Source: Alphaproteobacteria bacterium (GTDB taxonomy: Bacteria > Pseudomonadota > Alphaproteobacteria > RS24). Taken from it: a stretch of DNA of 22,026 nt. The position numbers and the translations under genes are program-made. This document shows positions 7,390-14,782 of this stretch, piece by piece; the first letter of the stretch is position 1, and every line of letters begins with the position of its first letter. The stretch covers positions 1 through 22,026 of the forward strand of contig JAQWIP010000073.1 in NCBI GenBank assembly GCA_029248825.1, given 5' to 3'. Under the pieces are notes generated by a model. It saw only the letters and a list, made by a program, of their open reading frames with translations, was not told the DNA's origin and did not search any database.

Positions 7390-8214
7390 TTACTTTTCCA
7401 GCAGCGCCCTACGTAAACCAACGGCTTGCGCCAAAGGCTCGGGCGCATGTGTGCGAATAAAATCGACCTGTTGCTCTAATGCCAGCATTTCGCCAGCCAG
7501 CGAAATCGAGCCCGATTGTTCAACGCCAATCGGCGTCTCATTGGGCGAGGCCAGCGCGCGCAAAAAACTTTTGCGCGAGACGCAAACCAAAACCGGCACA
7601 TCAAACGCGCGCTTCAAGCGGTTCAGCCCCGCCAAAACCTCGAGCGAGGTTTCAGGCCGATTGCCGAGGAAAAAACCCATGCCAGGGTCTAGCACCAGCT
7701 TGTCGCGGGCAATCCCTGCGCGTTCAAAAGCCTCGATTCTTTGTTCGAAAAATCGGAAAATAATCGGCCAAATATCGCCTTCGGGCGGCGCTTCGCGCGT
7801 GGCAATGCCCTTGGCTTGAATGGCGTGCATCACCACCAGTTTGCCGTTGTAATCAGCCAATTCGTCATACAGGCTGGCTTCAGCGAAGCCATTGATATCA
7901 TTTAACCAATCGGCGCCTTGCGCCATCGCCCAGCGTTGTGTGGCGGGTTGAAAACTATCGACGCTTATCGGCGCGCCCAAGGCTTTTAACCCCGCCCAAA
8001 CGCTTTCCAATCTGGCGATTTCAGTAGCCGCCGAAACATCGCCTGCATCGGGATGGCTGGAGGCGGGCCCGACATCCAAAACATGCGCGCCTTGCGATAG
8101 CAAATCTTGCGCGTGCGATATCGCCGCTTGGGGGTCGAGATATTTGCCCCCATCCGAAAAACTATCGGCGGTGATATTGACGATGCCAAAAATCTGCGTC
8201 GAAACAGACGCCAT
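7390..8214 (-). CDS. folP: Dihydropteroate synthase, Sul1/Sul2-like
   Basis: FolP condenses p-aminobenzoate with dihydropterin pyrophosphate to give dihydropteroate; it is the target of sulfonamides. In the 274 residues, IFGIVNITADSFSDGG (8-23) is the N-terminal signature, DVGPASSHPDA replaces the usual GGESTRPG loop, and SVDSFQPATQRWA, LNDINGF, KLVVMH, LDPGMGFFLG (175-184), SVSRKSF-like CVSRKSFLRAL and FIRTHAP follow. Pterin and phosphate ligands such as Asp86, Asn105, Asp176 and Lys215 appear present. These motifs agree far better with remembered Sul1 and Sul2 than with E. coli FolP, including the extra Phe-Gly element in the loop after DPG. It is 8 bp downstream of ftsH and 55 bp upstream of glmM. 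The enzyme class is sure; resistance is an inference. Confidence 0.96.
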   Translation of the reverse strand: MASVSTQIFGIVNITADSFSDGGKYLDPQAAISHAQDLLSQGAHVLDVGPASSHPDAGDVSAATEIARLESVWAGLKALGAPISVDSFQPATQRWAMAQGADWLNDINGFAEASLYDELADYNGKLVVMHAIQAKGIATREAPPEGDIWPIIFRFFEQRIEAFERAGIARDKLVLDPGMGFFLGNRPETSLEVLAGLNRLKRAFDVPVLVCVSRKSFLRALASPNETPIGVEQSGSISLAGEMLALEQQVDFIRTHAPEPLAQAVGLRRALLEK

Positions 8215-8222
8215 AGCCTATT

Positions 8223-10133
8223 TTACGTGCCTTGGGGTTCTGCCCCGCCCACGCCAGCGCTGCCCGTGGTTGGGAATGGCGACGAAGGGCCACCGGTTTG
8301 CGGCTTATTATCATCGTCGGGACGATGCGGCAGCTCGCCTTTCAGCAAGCCAGCAATTTCATCCCCGCTCAAGGTTTCATATTCCAACAAGCCTTTGGCA
8401 ATTTTATGCAGGTCGTCCATTTTGTCTTGGCAGATTTTCTTGGCCATATCATAGCCTTCTTCCACCAATTTACGAACTTCCGCATCGATGCGGCGCTGCG
8501 TGTCTTCCGACATATTTTGCGTGCGCGCCACACTGCGACCGAGGAAAACTTCTTGCTCGTTTTCGCTATAGGACAGCGGCCCCATTTCTTCGCTCATGCC
8601 ATATTCGGTAACCATGGCTTTGGCCATACTGGTCGCCATTTGAATATCCGAGGAAGCGCCCGAGGTGACATTTTCATGGCCGAAAATCAGCTCTTCGGCA
8701 ATGCGTCCGCCCATGGCCACGGCCAAATCGGCTTTCATTTTGCCGCGCGAAACCGACAGTTGATCGCGTTCTGGCAGGCGCATCACCATGCCCAATGCGC
8801 GACCGCGCGGAATAATCGTCGCCTTGTGAACCGGGTCAGAGGATTCCATATTCATCGCCACCAAAGCGTGGCCACCTTCGTGATAGGCGGTCAGACTTTT
8901 CTCGTCTTCGGTCATCACCATCGAGCGGCGCTCGGCGCCCATCATCACTTTGTCTTTGGCGTCTTCAAACTCTTGCATCGCCACCAAACGTTTGGCGCGG
9001 CGTGCCGCCAGCAAGGCCGCTTCATTGACCAAATTGGCCAAATCCGCGCCCGAGAAACCAGGCGTGCCGCGCGCAATCGTGCGCGCATCGACATCGGCCG
9101 CCAAAGGCGTTTTCTTCATGTGGACTTTGAGAATTTTCTCGCGGCCAATGATATCTGGATTTGGCACCACCACCTGGCGGTCAAACCGACCTGGGCGCAA
9201 GAGAGCAGGATCCAACACGTCTGGACGGTTGGTCGCGGCAATCAGAATAATGCTTTCATTGGCTTCAAAGCCATCCATCTCGACCAGCAATTGGTTCAGC
9301 GTCTGCTCGCGCTCATCATTGCCGCCGCCGAGACCGGCGCCACGATGGCGACCGACTGCGTCAATCTCATCGATAAAGATAATGCACGGCGCATTGGTTT
9401 TGGCTTGCTCGAACATGTCGCGCACGCGGCTGGCGCCTACGCCGACAAACATCTCAACAAAGTCAGACCCTGAAATCGAGAAGAACGGCACATTAGCCTC
9501 TCCCGCAATGGCGCGCGCCAAAAGGGTTTTACCCGTGCCAGGAGGCCCCACCAGCAAAGCGCCTTTGGGAATGCGTCCGCCGAGGCGTTGAAACTTGGTT
9601 GGGTCTTGCAGGAAATCGACAATCTCTTGCAAATCATCTTTGGCTTCATCAATGCCGGCGACATCGTCAAAAGTTACGCGGCCATGCGTTTCGTTCAACA
9701 GTTTGGCTTTGGATTTGCCAAAGCCCATCGCGCCCTTGCCGCCGCCTTGCATTTGGCGCATGAAAAACACCCAGACACCGATGAGCAGCAACATGGGGAA
9801 CCATGAGATTAACACGCCGAGGAAAGTTGGCGAATTGGAGCTATCGGGTTTGGCGGTAATCGACACGCCGCGCTCTTGTAAGCGCTGCACGAGGTTGGGG
9901 TCATTGGGCGGGGAATAGGTGGAAAACGCGCCGCCATCGGAATAATGGCCCGTAATCGCATCGCCCTCGATGGTGACATCAGCGATGGAGCCTGCGTCGA
10001 CTTCTGCAACGAATTGAGAAAAATTAATGCTTCGCCCTGCGTTTTGCGTGCCCGGATTTTGGAACACGTTAAACAGAGTAATCAGCATTAGACCAACGAC
10101 CAACCAAACAGCTATGTTTCTCATACCATTCAC
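8223..10133 (-). CDS. ftsH: ATP-dependent zinc metalloprotease FtsH
   Basis: FtsH is a hexameric inner-membrane AAA+ protease that removes damaged membrane proteins and regulators such as RpoH. The 636 residues show a first transmembrane helix at about 8-24, a periplasmic domain, a second helix at about 104-125, Walker A GPPGTGKT (196-203), Walker B IIFIDEIDAVG, the second region of homology near TNRPDVLDPALLRPGRFDRQ, and the zinc motif HEGGH (418-422) with a probable third ligand at Asp496. The C-terminal tail is Pro/Gly-rich and disordered. The start is GTG, chosen because AAGGTG lies 5 nt before it; the next ATG (codon 4) is 14 nt from that site. It lies 88 bp downstream of tilS. Its known substrate RpoH is encoded elsewhere in the window. 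Confidence 0.98.
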   Translation of the reverse strand: MNGMRNIAVWLVVGLMLITLFNVFQNPGTQNAGRSINFSQFVAEVDAGSIADVTIEGDAITGHYSDGGAFSTYSPPNDPNLVQRLQERGVSITAKPDSSNSPTFLGVLISWFPMLLLIGVWVFFMRQMQGGGKGAMGFGKSKAKLLNETHGRVTFDDVAGIDEAKDDLQEIVDFLQDPTKFQRLGGRIPKGALLVGPPGTGKTLLARAIAGEANVPFFSISGSDFVEMFVGVGASRVRDMFEQAKTNAPCIIFIDEIDAVGRHRGAGLGGGNDEREQTLNQLLVEMDGFEANESIILIAATNRPDVLDPALLRPGRFDRQVVVPNPDIIGREKILKVHMKKTPLAADVDARTIARGTPGFSGADLANLVNEAALLAARRAKRLVAMQEFEDAKDKVMMGAERRSMVMTEDEKSLTAYHEGGHALVAMNMESSDPVHKATIIPRGRALGMVMRLPERDQLSVSRGKMKADLAVAMGGRIAEELIFGHENVTSGASSDIQMATSMAKAMVTEYGMSEEMGPLSYSENEQEVFLGRSVARTQNMSEDTQRRIDAEVRKLVEEGYDMAKKICQDKMDDLHKIAKGLLEYETLSGDEIAGLLKGELPHRPDDDNKPQTGGPSSPFPTTGSAGVGGAEPQGT

Positions 10134-10221
10134 GGCATCACCTTTTCGTTTTCTGACTTACCGACGACAAATCTTGTAGGGCGCGTCGTTATGAATTTAA
10201 TATAGGCACGACGAGGCCACA

Positions 10222-11532
10222 TTACCAGTGCTGCCCACCCCGCAAAATCTGCAAATAGAGGTCTTGTGAATAAACCGAGCGCGCCCAAAATCCTGTCTTC
10301 GGCTCGATATTGGCGCAAGCCACCAGTCGTTTGCCTTTAAAAAACGCTGGCAAAGCCGCGATATAGCAGGCTGGAAGGGATGTATCGAATTTCCCTTTCT
10401 GCGCGGTTGTTGCGCCGGCCTCGCGCAAGGCTTGCATCCCCGCCTGCCCCAATGGCGCGACAAAAAGACCTTTTTGTGTTGTTTTAACCCGCATCCGATT
10501 GTCCCAAACCATCGCTTTGGCTCCCACAGGCGCGCGCGGCGGACAGGCGGCCAACTCGCGACCCAGAAAAACAACCTCACGACGCCAGCGCATTTGCGCC
10601 CCGCCCAAAGTCGCGCCGCCGCTAGACGCCTGCAGTGGACGCGCCGCAAAGGCGTGCATTTGCGCCCGCTTTAACGGATGCGTATGGGCGCCAAAATAGC
10701 GCACAAAAGCCGCCACAAGACGCGCGCGCGCCGGCGCCTCAAGCGCCTTATAGGCCTCGCGCGAAAGACATAAAACGCCATAGTCATGCCACCTCGCATG
10801 GGTTTCCAACCAAGTGACAAGCTGCGCATCTAGGCTGGTGCGCACGTCGCGCATCGTATCGGCCAAAGCCGATAGCGCCTCGACGCTCAGCCCCGCCTCG
10901 GCCAATTGCGGCAAGGCTTGGCGCCAGCGCACGCGCTCATAGGCGCGGTCTCCATTGCTCCGGTCTTCGCCCGCTTGCAGGCCTGCTTTTTTTGCGATGT
11001 TTTTCAGCTCCGCGCCGCGCCATGCCAAAAACGGTCGTAGCAAAACCAGCTCGCCGCTTGGCGTGGTCAAAAGCTGTTTTTCCGCCATGCCCGACAGTCC
11101 ATTGACGCCGCTGCCGCGCGCCAAACGCATCAACACGGTCTCGGCTTGGTCATCTTGATGATGCGCCAAAACCAAAGCCTCGGCTTTGTGGCGCGCGCAC
11201 CAAGCGGCCATCAGGCCATACCGCAAAACGCGGGCTTGCTGCTGGATATCGCGCGGCGCGAGTTTTTCTTTCGCCCGCAAAGTCACCTGTTTCAGGCCAA
11301 ACATCTTGCAGGCATTGGCCACGGCTTTGGCCTCCCTTCGCGCCTCGGGGCGCAGCCCATGGTCGACGGTGAGGACGCTAAACTTCGGCGCGTTTTTTAG
11401 GCTTTTGGCTTTGGCCGCCAGAGCCAAAAGCCCCAGACTGTCGCCACCGCCCGACACCGCCAGCGCCACATGGGCGCCTGCGTGCAAGCGGTTTATCGTT
11501 TTTAAAAAAGCCGCTGGCGTTTTAGCGACCAC
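10222..11532 (-). CDS. tilS: tRNA(Ile)-lysidine synthase
   Basis: TilS attaches lysine to C34 of tRNA-Ile(CAU), changing its decoding from AUG to AUA; it is essential in most bacteria. The PP-loop ATP pyrophosphatase motif SGGGDS is at residues 27-32, followed by LTVDHGLRPEA, LAHHQDDQAETVLMRLARGSG and LLRPFL. A helical domain and a C-terminal tRNA-binding region complete about 436 residues. The frame is open up to 11622, but that would overlap cpoB by 101 bp. I prefer the GTG at 11532, which leaves 26 residues before the PP-loop and an 11-bp overlap with cpoB. No start has a strong ribosome binding site; GTG 11622 and ATG 11586 remain possible. Confidence 0.93.
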   Translation of the reverse strand: MVAKTPAAFLKTINRLHAGAHVALAVSGGGDSLGLLALAAKAKSLKNAPKFSVLTVDHGLRPEARREAKAVANACKMFGLKQVTLRAKEKLAPRDIQQQARVLRYGLMAAWCARHKAEALVLAHHQDDQAETVLMRLARGSGVNGLSGMAEKQLLTTPSGELVLLRPFLAWRGAELKNIAKKAGLQAGEDRSNGDRAYERVRWRQALPQLAEAGLSVEALSALADTMRDVRTSLDAQLVTWLETHARWHDYGVLCLSREAYKALEAPARARLVAAFVRYFGAHTHPLKRAQMHAFAARPLQASSGGATLGGAQMRWRREVVFLGRELAACPPRAPVGAKAMVWDNRMRVKTTQKGLFVAPLGQAGMQALREAGATTAQKGKFDTSLPACYIAALPAFFKGKRLVACANIEPKTGFWARSVYSQDLYLQILRGGQHW

Positions 11533-12697
11533 AACCAGCTCGTTTGCGCTCGATTTGCGCTCGCTTGCGAATAGAGCTGGAGGCATCTGGAAACTTCGCG
11601 CCCAGTTCGGCCAGAGCATCACAGCCAGTTTTTTTCTCGCCCAAAGCGTTCAATGTCATGCCGAGTTTCAACAGACTGTCGGGCGCTTTTTGGCTTCGCG
11701 CATAGGTCGTATAGCCTGCCAAAAAAGCTTCGGCGGCCTGCTTATATTGGCGGCGCACGTAAAATGTTTCGCCCAACCAATATTGCGAATTGCCCGCTAA
11801 TTTATGCGATGGATAGGCCTCGACCAGCGAGGCAAAATCAGCCTCGGCGCCGCCATATTTTCCGGCTTGTAAATCTTTCAGCGCCCGATTGTATAAAGCC
11901 TTGGGGTCTTTTAGGGGCGCGCGCGGTTGGCGGCCAAAGTTTTGCAAAGTCGACAAATCCCCCTCGCCAACCAAAGGCGCCGCCGCAGACGCAGACGCAG
12001 AAGAAGAGGCAGAGGTAGAGACAGGTGTCTCCAACCCTTCCACCGGCGCCGCTCGGCGCACAAAGCCGATGACTTCTGGCTCGCTGGAAGTCGATGAAAT
12101 GCCTGCATTGGCACGACGAACGCCGCTTTCGAGCGCTTGGAAGCGAAATTCATTATCGGCTTTGCCACTTTCCACGCGCTGGGTCAGGGCTTGCATCTGC
12201 AGCAGCAAGCGGTCGGTATGGGCTTGCAGGGTGCGTAAGCTCTCGGCCATATCGTTGAACCGCATACGTAGCTCAGCCGCGCCTTGAGGAGCCGCGCCAT
12301 CGAGGGGCGCGTTAAAAGCCTTGGCGGGCGGCGTCGCAGATGCGGCAGGTCTCGCGCCGCCTTGGGCTTCGAGAAATTCGATGCGCTGGCGCAATTTCAT
12401 CACTTCATTGGATTGGCTGCGCGCGCGCAAATTGCTTTGGGCGGTGAGCAATTGCTCGATTTGCAGCAATTTCAACTCGAGCATTTCCAAACGTTCTTGG
12501 CCATTGGCTTCCAACAGCCCATCGGCGCCCGAGTTTTGCGGCGTCAAAAGCCCCGTCGGCGCCGAGCGCGCCGCTTGGGTTGTGGGCGAGGAAACATATT
12601 GCGCTTGCGCCACCCCAGGCATCATCGACATCATCGACATCATCATCGAAAAACCAAATAGGCTGGTGGCAACACAAAATTTTGAAAACAACTGCAT
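11522..12697 (-). CDS. cpoB: Cell division coordinator CpoB (YbgF), periplasmic TPR protein
   Basis: CpoB links the Tol-Pal machine to peptidoglycan synthesis during constriction. The 391 residues start with a signal peptide (about 1-33) whose hydrophobic core is unusually Met-rich (MMMSMMSMM) and ends in GVAQA. A coiled coil at about 60-115 (LLEANGQERLEMLELKLLQ onward) would serve trimerisation. A Ser/Ala-rich linker follows, then C-terminal TPR repeats beginning ALYNRALKDLQAGKYGGAE, with NSQYWLGETFYVRRQYKQAA and PDSLLKLGMTLNALGEK. The gene follows pal but lies behind a strong terminator, so it probably has its own promoter. Its 3' end overlaps the tilS start. Confidence 0.94.
   Translation of the reverse strand: MQLFSKFCVATSLFGFSMMMSMMSMMPGVAQAQYVSSPTTQAARSAPTGLLTPQNSGADGLLEANGQERLEMLELKLLQIEQLLTAQSNLRARSQSNEVMKLRQRIEFLEAQGGARPAASATPPAKAFNAPLDGAAPQGAAELRMRFNDMAESLRTLQAHTDRLLLQMQALTQRVESGKADNEFRFQALESGVRRANAGISSTSSEPEVIGFVRRAAPVEGLETPVSTSASSSASASAAAPLVGEGDLSTLQNFGRQPRAPLKDPKALYNRALKDLQAGKYGGAEADFASLVEAYPSHKLAGNSQYWLGETFYVRRQYKQAAEAFLAGYTTYARSQKAPDSLLKLGMTLNALGEKKTGCDALAELGAKFPDASSSIRKRAQIERKRAGCGR
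12620..12649 (-). repeat. In-frame 9-bp simple repeat in the cpoB signal peptide
   Basis: On the plus strand the unit CATCATCGA occurs at 12620-12628 and 12629-12637, then in an extended 12-bp copy at 12638-12649. On the coding strand it gives repeated Ser-Met-Met in the signal-peptide core. Gains or losses of 9 bp would keep the frame and only change the length of the hydrophobic core. Confidence 0.8.
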
Positions 12698-12771
12698 AAG
12701 AGGGATATGGCCTTGAATCGCGTCAAAATTAGGGCAGGCTTGGCGTCAAAAAATAGCCCGCTTGCCGGCAA
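12698..12771 (-). promoter_or_regulatory. cpoB upstream region, promoter expected
   Basis: The terminator at 12773-12797 implies a promoter between it and the cpoB start. The minus strand has two TTTGACGC elements 23 bp apart (12720-12728 and 12743-12751), each resembling a -35 box, but I see no well-spaced -10 for either. A perfect 12-bp palindrome, CTTGCCGGCAAG, lies at 12761-12772 next to the terminator tail. Confidence 0.25.
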
Positions 12772-12772
12772 G

Positions 12773-12797
12773 AAAAAAGGGCGCCCGAAGGCGCCCT
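12773..12797 (-). terminator. Intrinsic terminator after pal
   Basis: On the minus strand AGGGCGCC-TTCG-GGCGCCCT forms a perfect 8-bp GC-rich stem closed by a C(UUCG)G tetraloop, followed at once by a run of T. It starts 25 bp after the pal stop, in the direction of pal transcription. It should end the tol-pal transcript before cpoB. Confidence 0.9.
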
Positions 12798-12821
12798 AAT
12801 CTCAAATCAAATCTGCTTTAC

Positions 12822-13310
12822 CTAGCGAATATTCGCAACGGCGCGGCGGTTTTTCGACCAGCAGCTTTCCTCAGAGCAAAGCGATACGGGACGCTCTTTA
12901 CCATAAGAAATGGTCTGCAAGCGATCGCCAGACACGCCCTCACTGATGAGGAAGTCCCGAACGGCATTGGCGCGACGCGCGCCCAAAGCCAAGTTATATT
13001 CACGTGTGCCACGCTCATCCGCATGACCTTCGATGGTCAAGCGCACGGAGGCGTTTTGGTTCAACCAAGAAGCTTGGTCGCGCAAAGTGGCGCGCGAAGA
13101 GCCGTCTAGATTGGATTGGTCTGTCGCAAAGAAAATGCGGTCAGAAACATTGGCAACGAGCTCTTGAGCGTCCGCATTTAGCGAGCTAGACGCACGATTT
13201 ACCGAAGATGAACTATTTACACGGCTGTCCGTAGTCGAGGCGCAGCCAGAGATAACCAGGCCTAACAACGCCATGGATAAGATGATTTTTGATTTTGAAG
13301 ACGGTCCCAT
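12822..13310 (-). CDS. pal: Peptidoglycan-associated lipoprotein Pal
   Basis: Pal is an outer-membrane lipoprotein that binds peptidoglycan and TolB, and keeps the outer membrane tethered during division. The frame is open to 13340, but the ATG at 13310 has GAGGAG 7 nt upstream and gives a compact signal peptide, so I chose it (162 residues). The lipobox ISGC places the lipidated Cys at residue 23. A Ser/Asn-rich linker leads to the OmpA-like domain, with FFATDQSNLD, the peptidoglycan-binding core IEGHADERGTREYNLALGARRA and SYGKERP. A CSEESCW segment near the end has two cysteines that could pair. It follows tolB after 128 bp and is ended by a strong terminator. Confidence 0.97.
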   Translation of the reverse strand: MGPSSKSKIILSMALLGLVISGCASTTDSRVNSSSSVNRASSSLNADAQELVANVSDRIFFATDQSNLDGSSRATLRDQASWLNQNASVRLTIEGHADERGTREYNLALGARRANAVRDFLISEGVSGDRLQTISYGKERPVSLCSEESCWSKNRRAVANIR

Positions 13311-13438
13311 TGAATGCTCCTCAAGACTTCCATCAGACATTTTGCCCGAATTATCAGATTAAAATACCCAAAAACAGCTCAATTGCAATCATTTGCTGAA
13401 CTGAATGACATAATTACTCAAAATAACTTTAAAATTTC
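13311..13438 (-). promoter_or_regulatory. AT-rich tolB-pal intergenic region, possible pal promoter
   Basis: This 128-bp gap is AT-rich compared with the genes beside it. The minus strand contains GATAAT (13350-13355), a 5/6 match to a -10 box, about 40 nt before the pal ATG, but no good -35 at the right distance. Separate transcription of pal is known in other bacteria and would fit. There is no GC-rich hairpin after tolB. Confidence 0.25.
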
Positions 13439-14770
13439 TTAACGAATAAGCGGCGACCATGCCGGGTCCGAAGCCCAACCGGGTGTCGCAATCGGTCTCT
13501 CATTATAGCCCGTAACATCCACCGTCCACAAGGTAGAACCTTCATCGGCTCCCTTTCCTTCGCGAAAAAACGCAATTACGCGTCCATTTGGCGACCAAGC
13601 GGGGCCTTCATTGTGAAACCCTTCGGTCAAAATACGCTCGCCAGAGCCATCGGCTTTCATCACGCCGATTAAAAACCGACCCTTCAGCGTCTTGGTAAAG
13701 GCGATTAAATCGCCGCGCGGCGACCAAACCGGCGTGGCATAGCGGCCTTCGCCATACGAAATACGGCGCACATTCGAGCCATCGGCTTCCATCACATAAA
13801 GCTGCTGCGTGCCCATTCGGTCGCTTTCAAACACAATGCGGCTGCCATCAGGGGCAAAGCAAGGGGCTGTATCAATGGCCAAAGACGAGGTTAACCGCCG
13901 CGTCTCGCGGGTGCGCAAATCCATCGTATAAATATTGGAATTGCCATTGCGCTCGAGGCTCAGAATAATCTTTTGGCCATCGGGCGAAAACCGTGGCGCG
14001 AAAGTCATGCCCGGAAAATCGCCGACCACCTCTTGTTGACCCGTCTCAATGTTGAGCAAATACACCCGTGGCTTATTATTGGCGAACGAGAGATAGGTAA
14101 TCTCTTGCGCGGTGGGCGAGAAGCGCGGCGTCAGCGCCAAAGCGCGACCGCTGGTTAATTCGCTTTGCGAAAACCCGTCTTGATCCATCACCGCGAGTTT
14201 TTTCACCCGTTGGTTTTTCGGCCCCGATTCCGACACATAAACGATGCGCGTATCAAAATATCCGGTTTCTCCGGTCAGGCGTTCGTAAATCGCATCGGCC
14301 ACCAAATGGCTAATGCGGCGCCAGTTTTCGGGTTTGGTGAAAAACTGCAAGCCCGTCATCTGCTGGCCTGCCACCACATCCCAAAGGCGAAACTCTACCC
14401 GCAAACGGCCATCGCCTTGCAAGACCGCGCGCCCCGTCACCAAAGCCAGCGCATTGACCACGCGCCAGTCGGCAAACCTTGGCCGCGTGTTGACGCCCAC
14501 TTGCGTCTCGATAAAAGCCTCGCGGTCAACCGGACGAAAAAGCCCAGAGCGTTCCAAATCCGCGACCACGACTTTGGCCAAATCTTGCCCCACGCCGTCT
14601 TCGCTGACGAAATCGAGAACGGCAATCGGCAGCGGCTCGACATTGCCTTGCGTGATATCAATCTTCAGGGCGCCTTGCGCATAAAACGGCAACAGGGCAA
14701 AAACCACCAAGCCCAAAAGGGGCTGGCGTATTTGGCGAACGACTTGGCTTACATATCTCACATATCTCAT
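13439..14770 (-). CDS. tolB: Tol-Pal system beta-propeller protein TolB
   Basis: TolB is the periplasmic partner of Pal and TolA. The 443 residues begin with a signal peptide with a long basic n-region (about 1-17) and core LLGLVVFALLPF, probably cleaved near AQGA. The N-terminal domain (about 35-170) contains VLDFVSEDGVG. The C-terminal six-bladed propeller shows repeated FSPDG-type turns: RFSPTAQEI, RFSPDGQKI, FAPDGSRIVFESDR, WSPRGDLIAF and WSPNGRVIAFF. The ATG follows TAGGAG by 9 nt, and the TAG of that site is the tolA stop, so the two are tightly packed (12 bp apart). The start codon is followed by a 9-bp tandem repeat giving RYVRYV. Confidence 0.97.
   Translation of the reverse strand: MRYVRYVSQVVRQIRQPLLGLVVFALLPFYAQGALKIDITQGNVEPLPIAVLDFVSEDGVGQDLAKVVVADLERSGLFRPVDREAFIETQVGVNTRPRFADWRVVNALALVTGRAVLQGDGRLRVEFRLWDVVAGQQMTGLQFFTKPENWRRISHLVADAIYERLTGETGYFDTRIVYVSESGPKNQRVKKLAVMDQDGFSQSELTSGRALALTPRFSPTAQEITYLSFANNKPRVYLLNIETGQQEVVGDFPGMTFAPRFSPDGQKIILSLERNGNSNIYTMDLRTRETRRLTSSLAIDTAPCFAPDGSRIVFESDRMGTQQLYVMEADGSNVRRISYGEGRYATPVWSPRGDLIAFTKTLKGRFLIGVMKADGSGERILTEGFHNEGPAWSPNGRVIAFFREGKGADEGSTLWTVDVTGYNERPIATPGWASDPAWSPLIR
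14751..14768 (-). repeat. 9-bp tandem repeat at the tolB start
   Basis: ACATATCTC (plus strand) occurs twice head to tail at 14751-14759 and 14760-14768. It encodes the duplicated Arg-Tyr-Val in the signal-peptide n-region, immediately after the start codon. Confidence 0.7.
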
Positions 14771-14782
14771 CGTCTGGGTCTC

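Noticed and set aside
8232..9473. Long plus-strand ORF of 413 codons opposite ftsH
   Set aside because: It is antisense to a certain ftsH, rich in His/Arg/Gln typical of reverse-complemented GC-rich coding sequence, and shows no domain.
10162..10190. CGACG...CGTCG inverted repeat between tilS and ftsH
   Set aside because: Only 5 bp of stem with a long loop and no T-run; could be chance.
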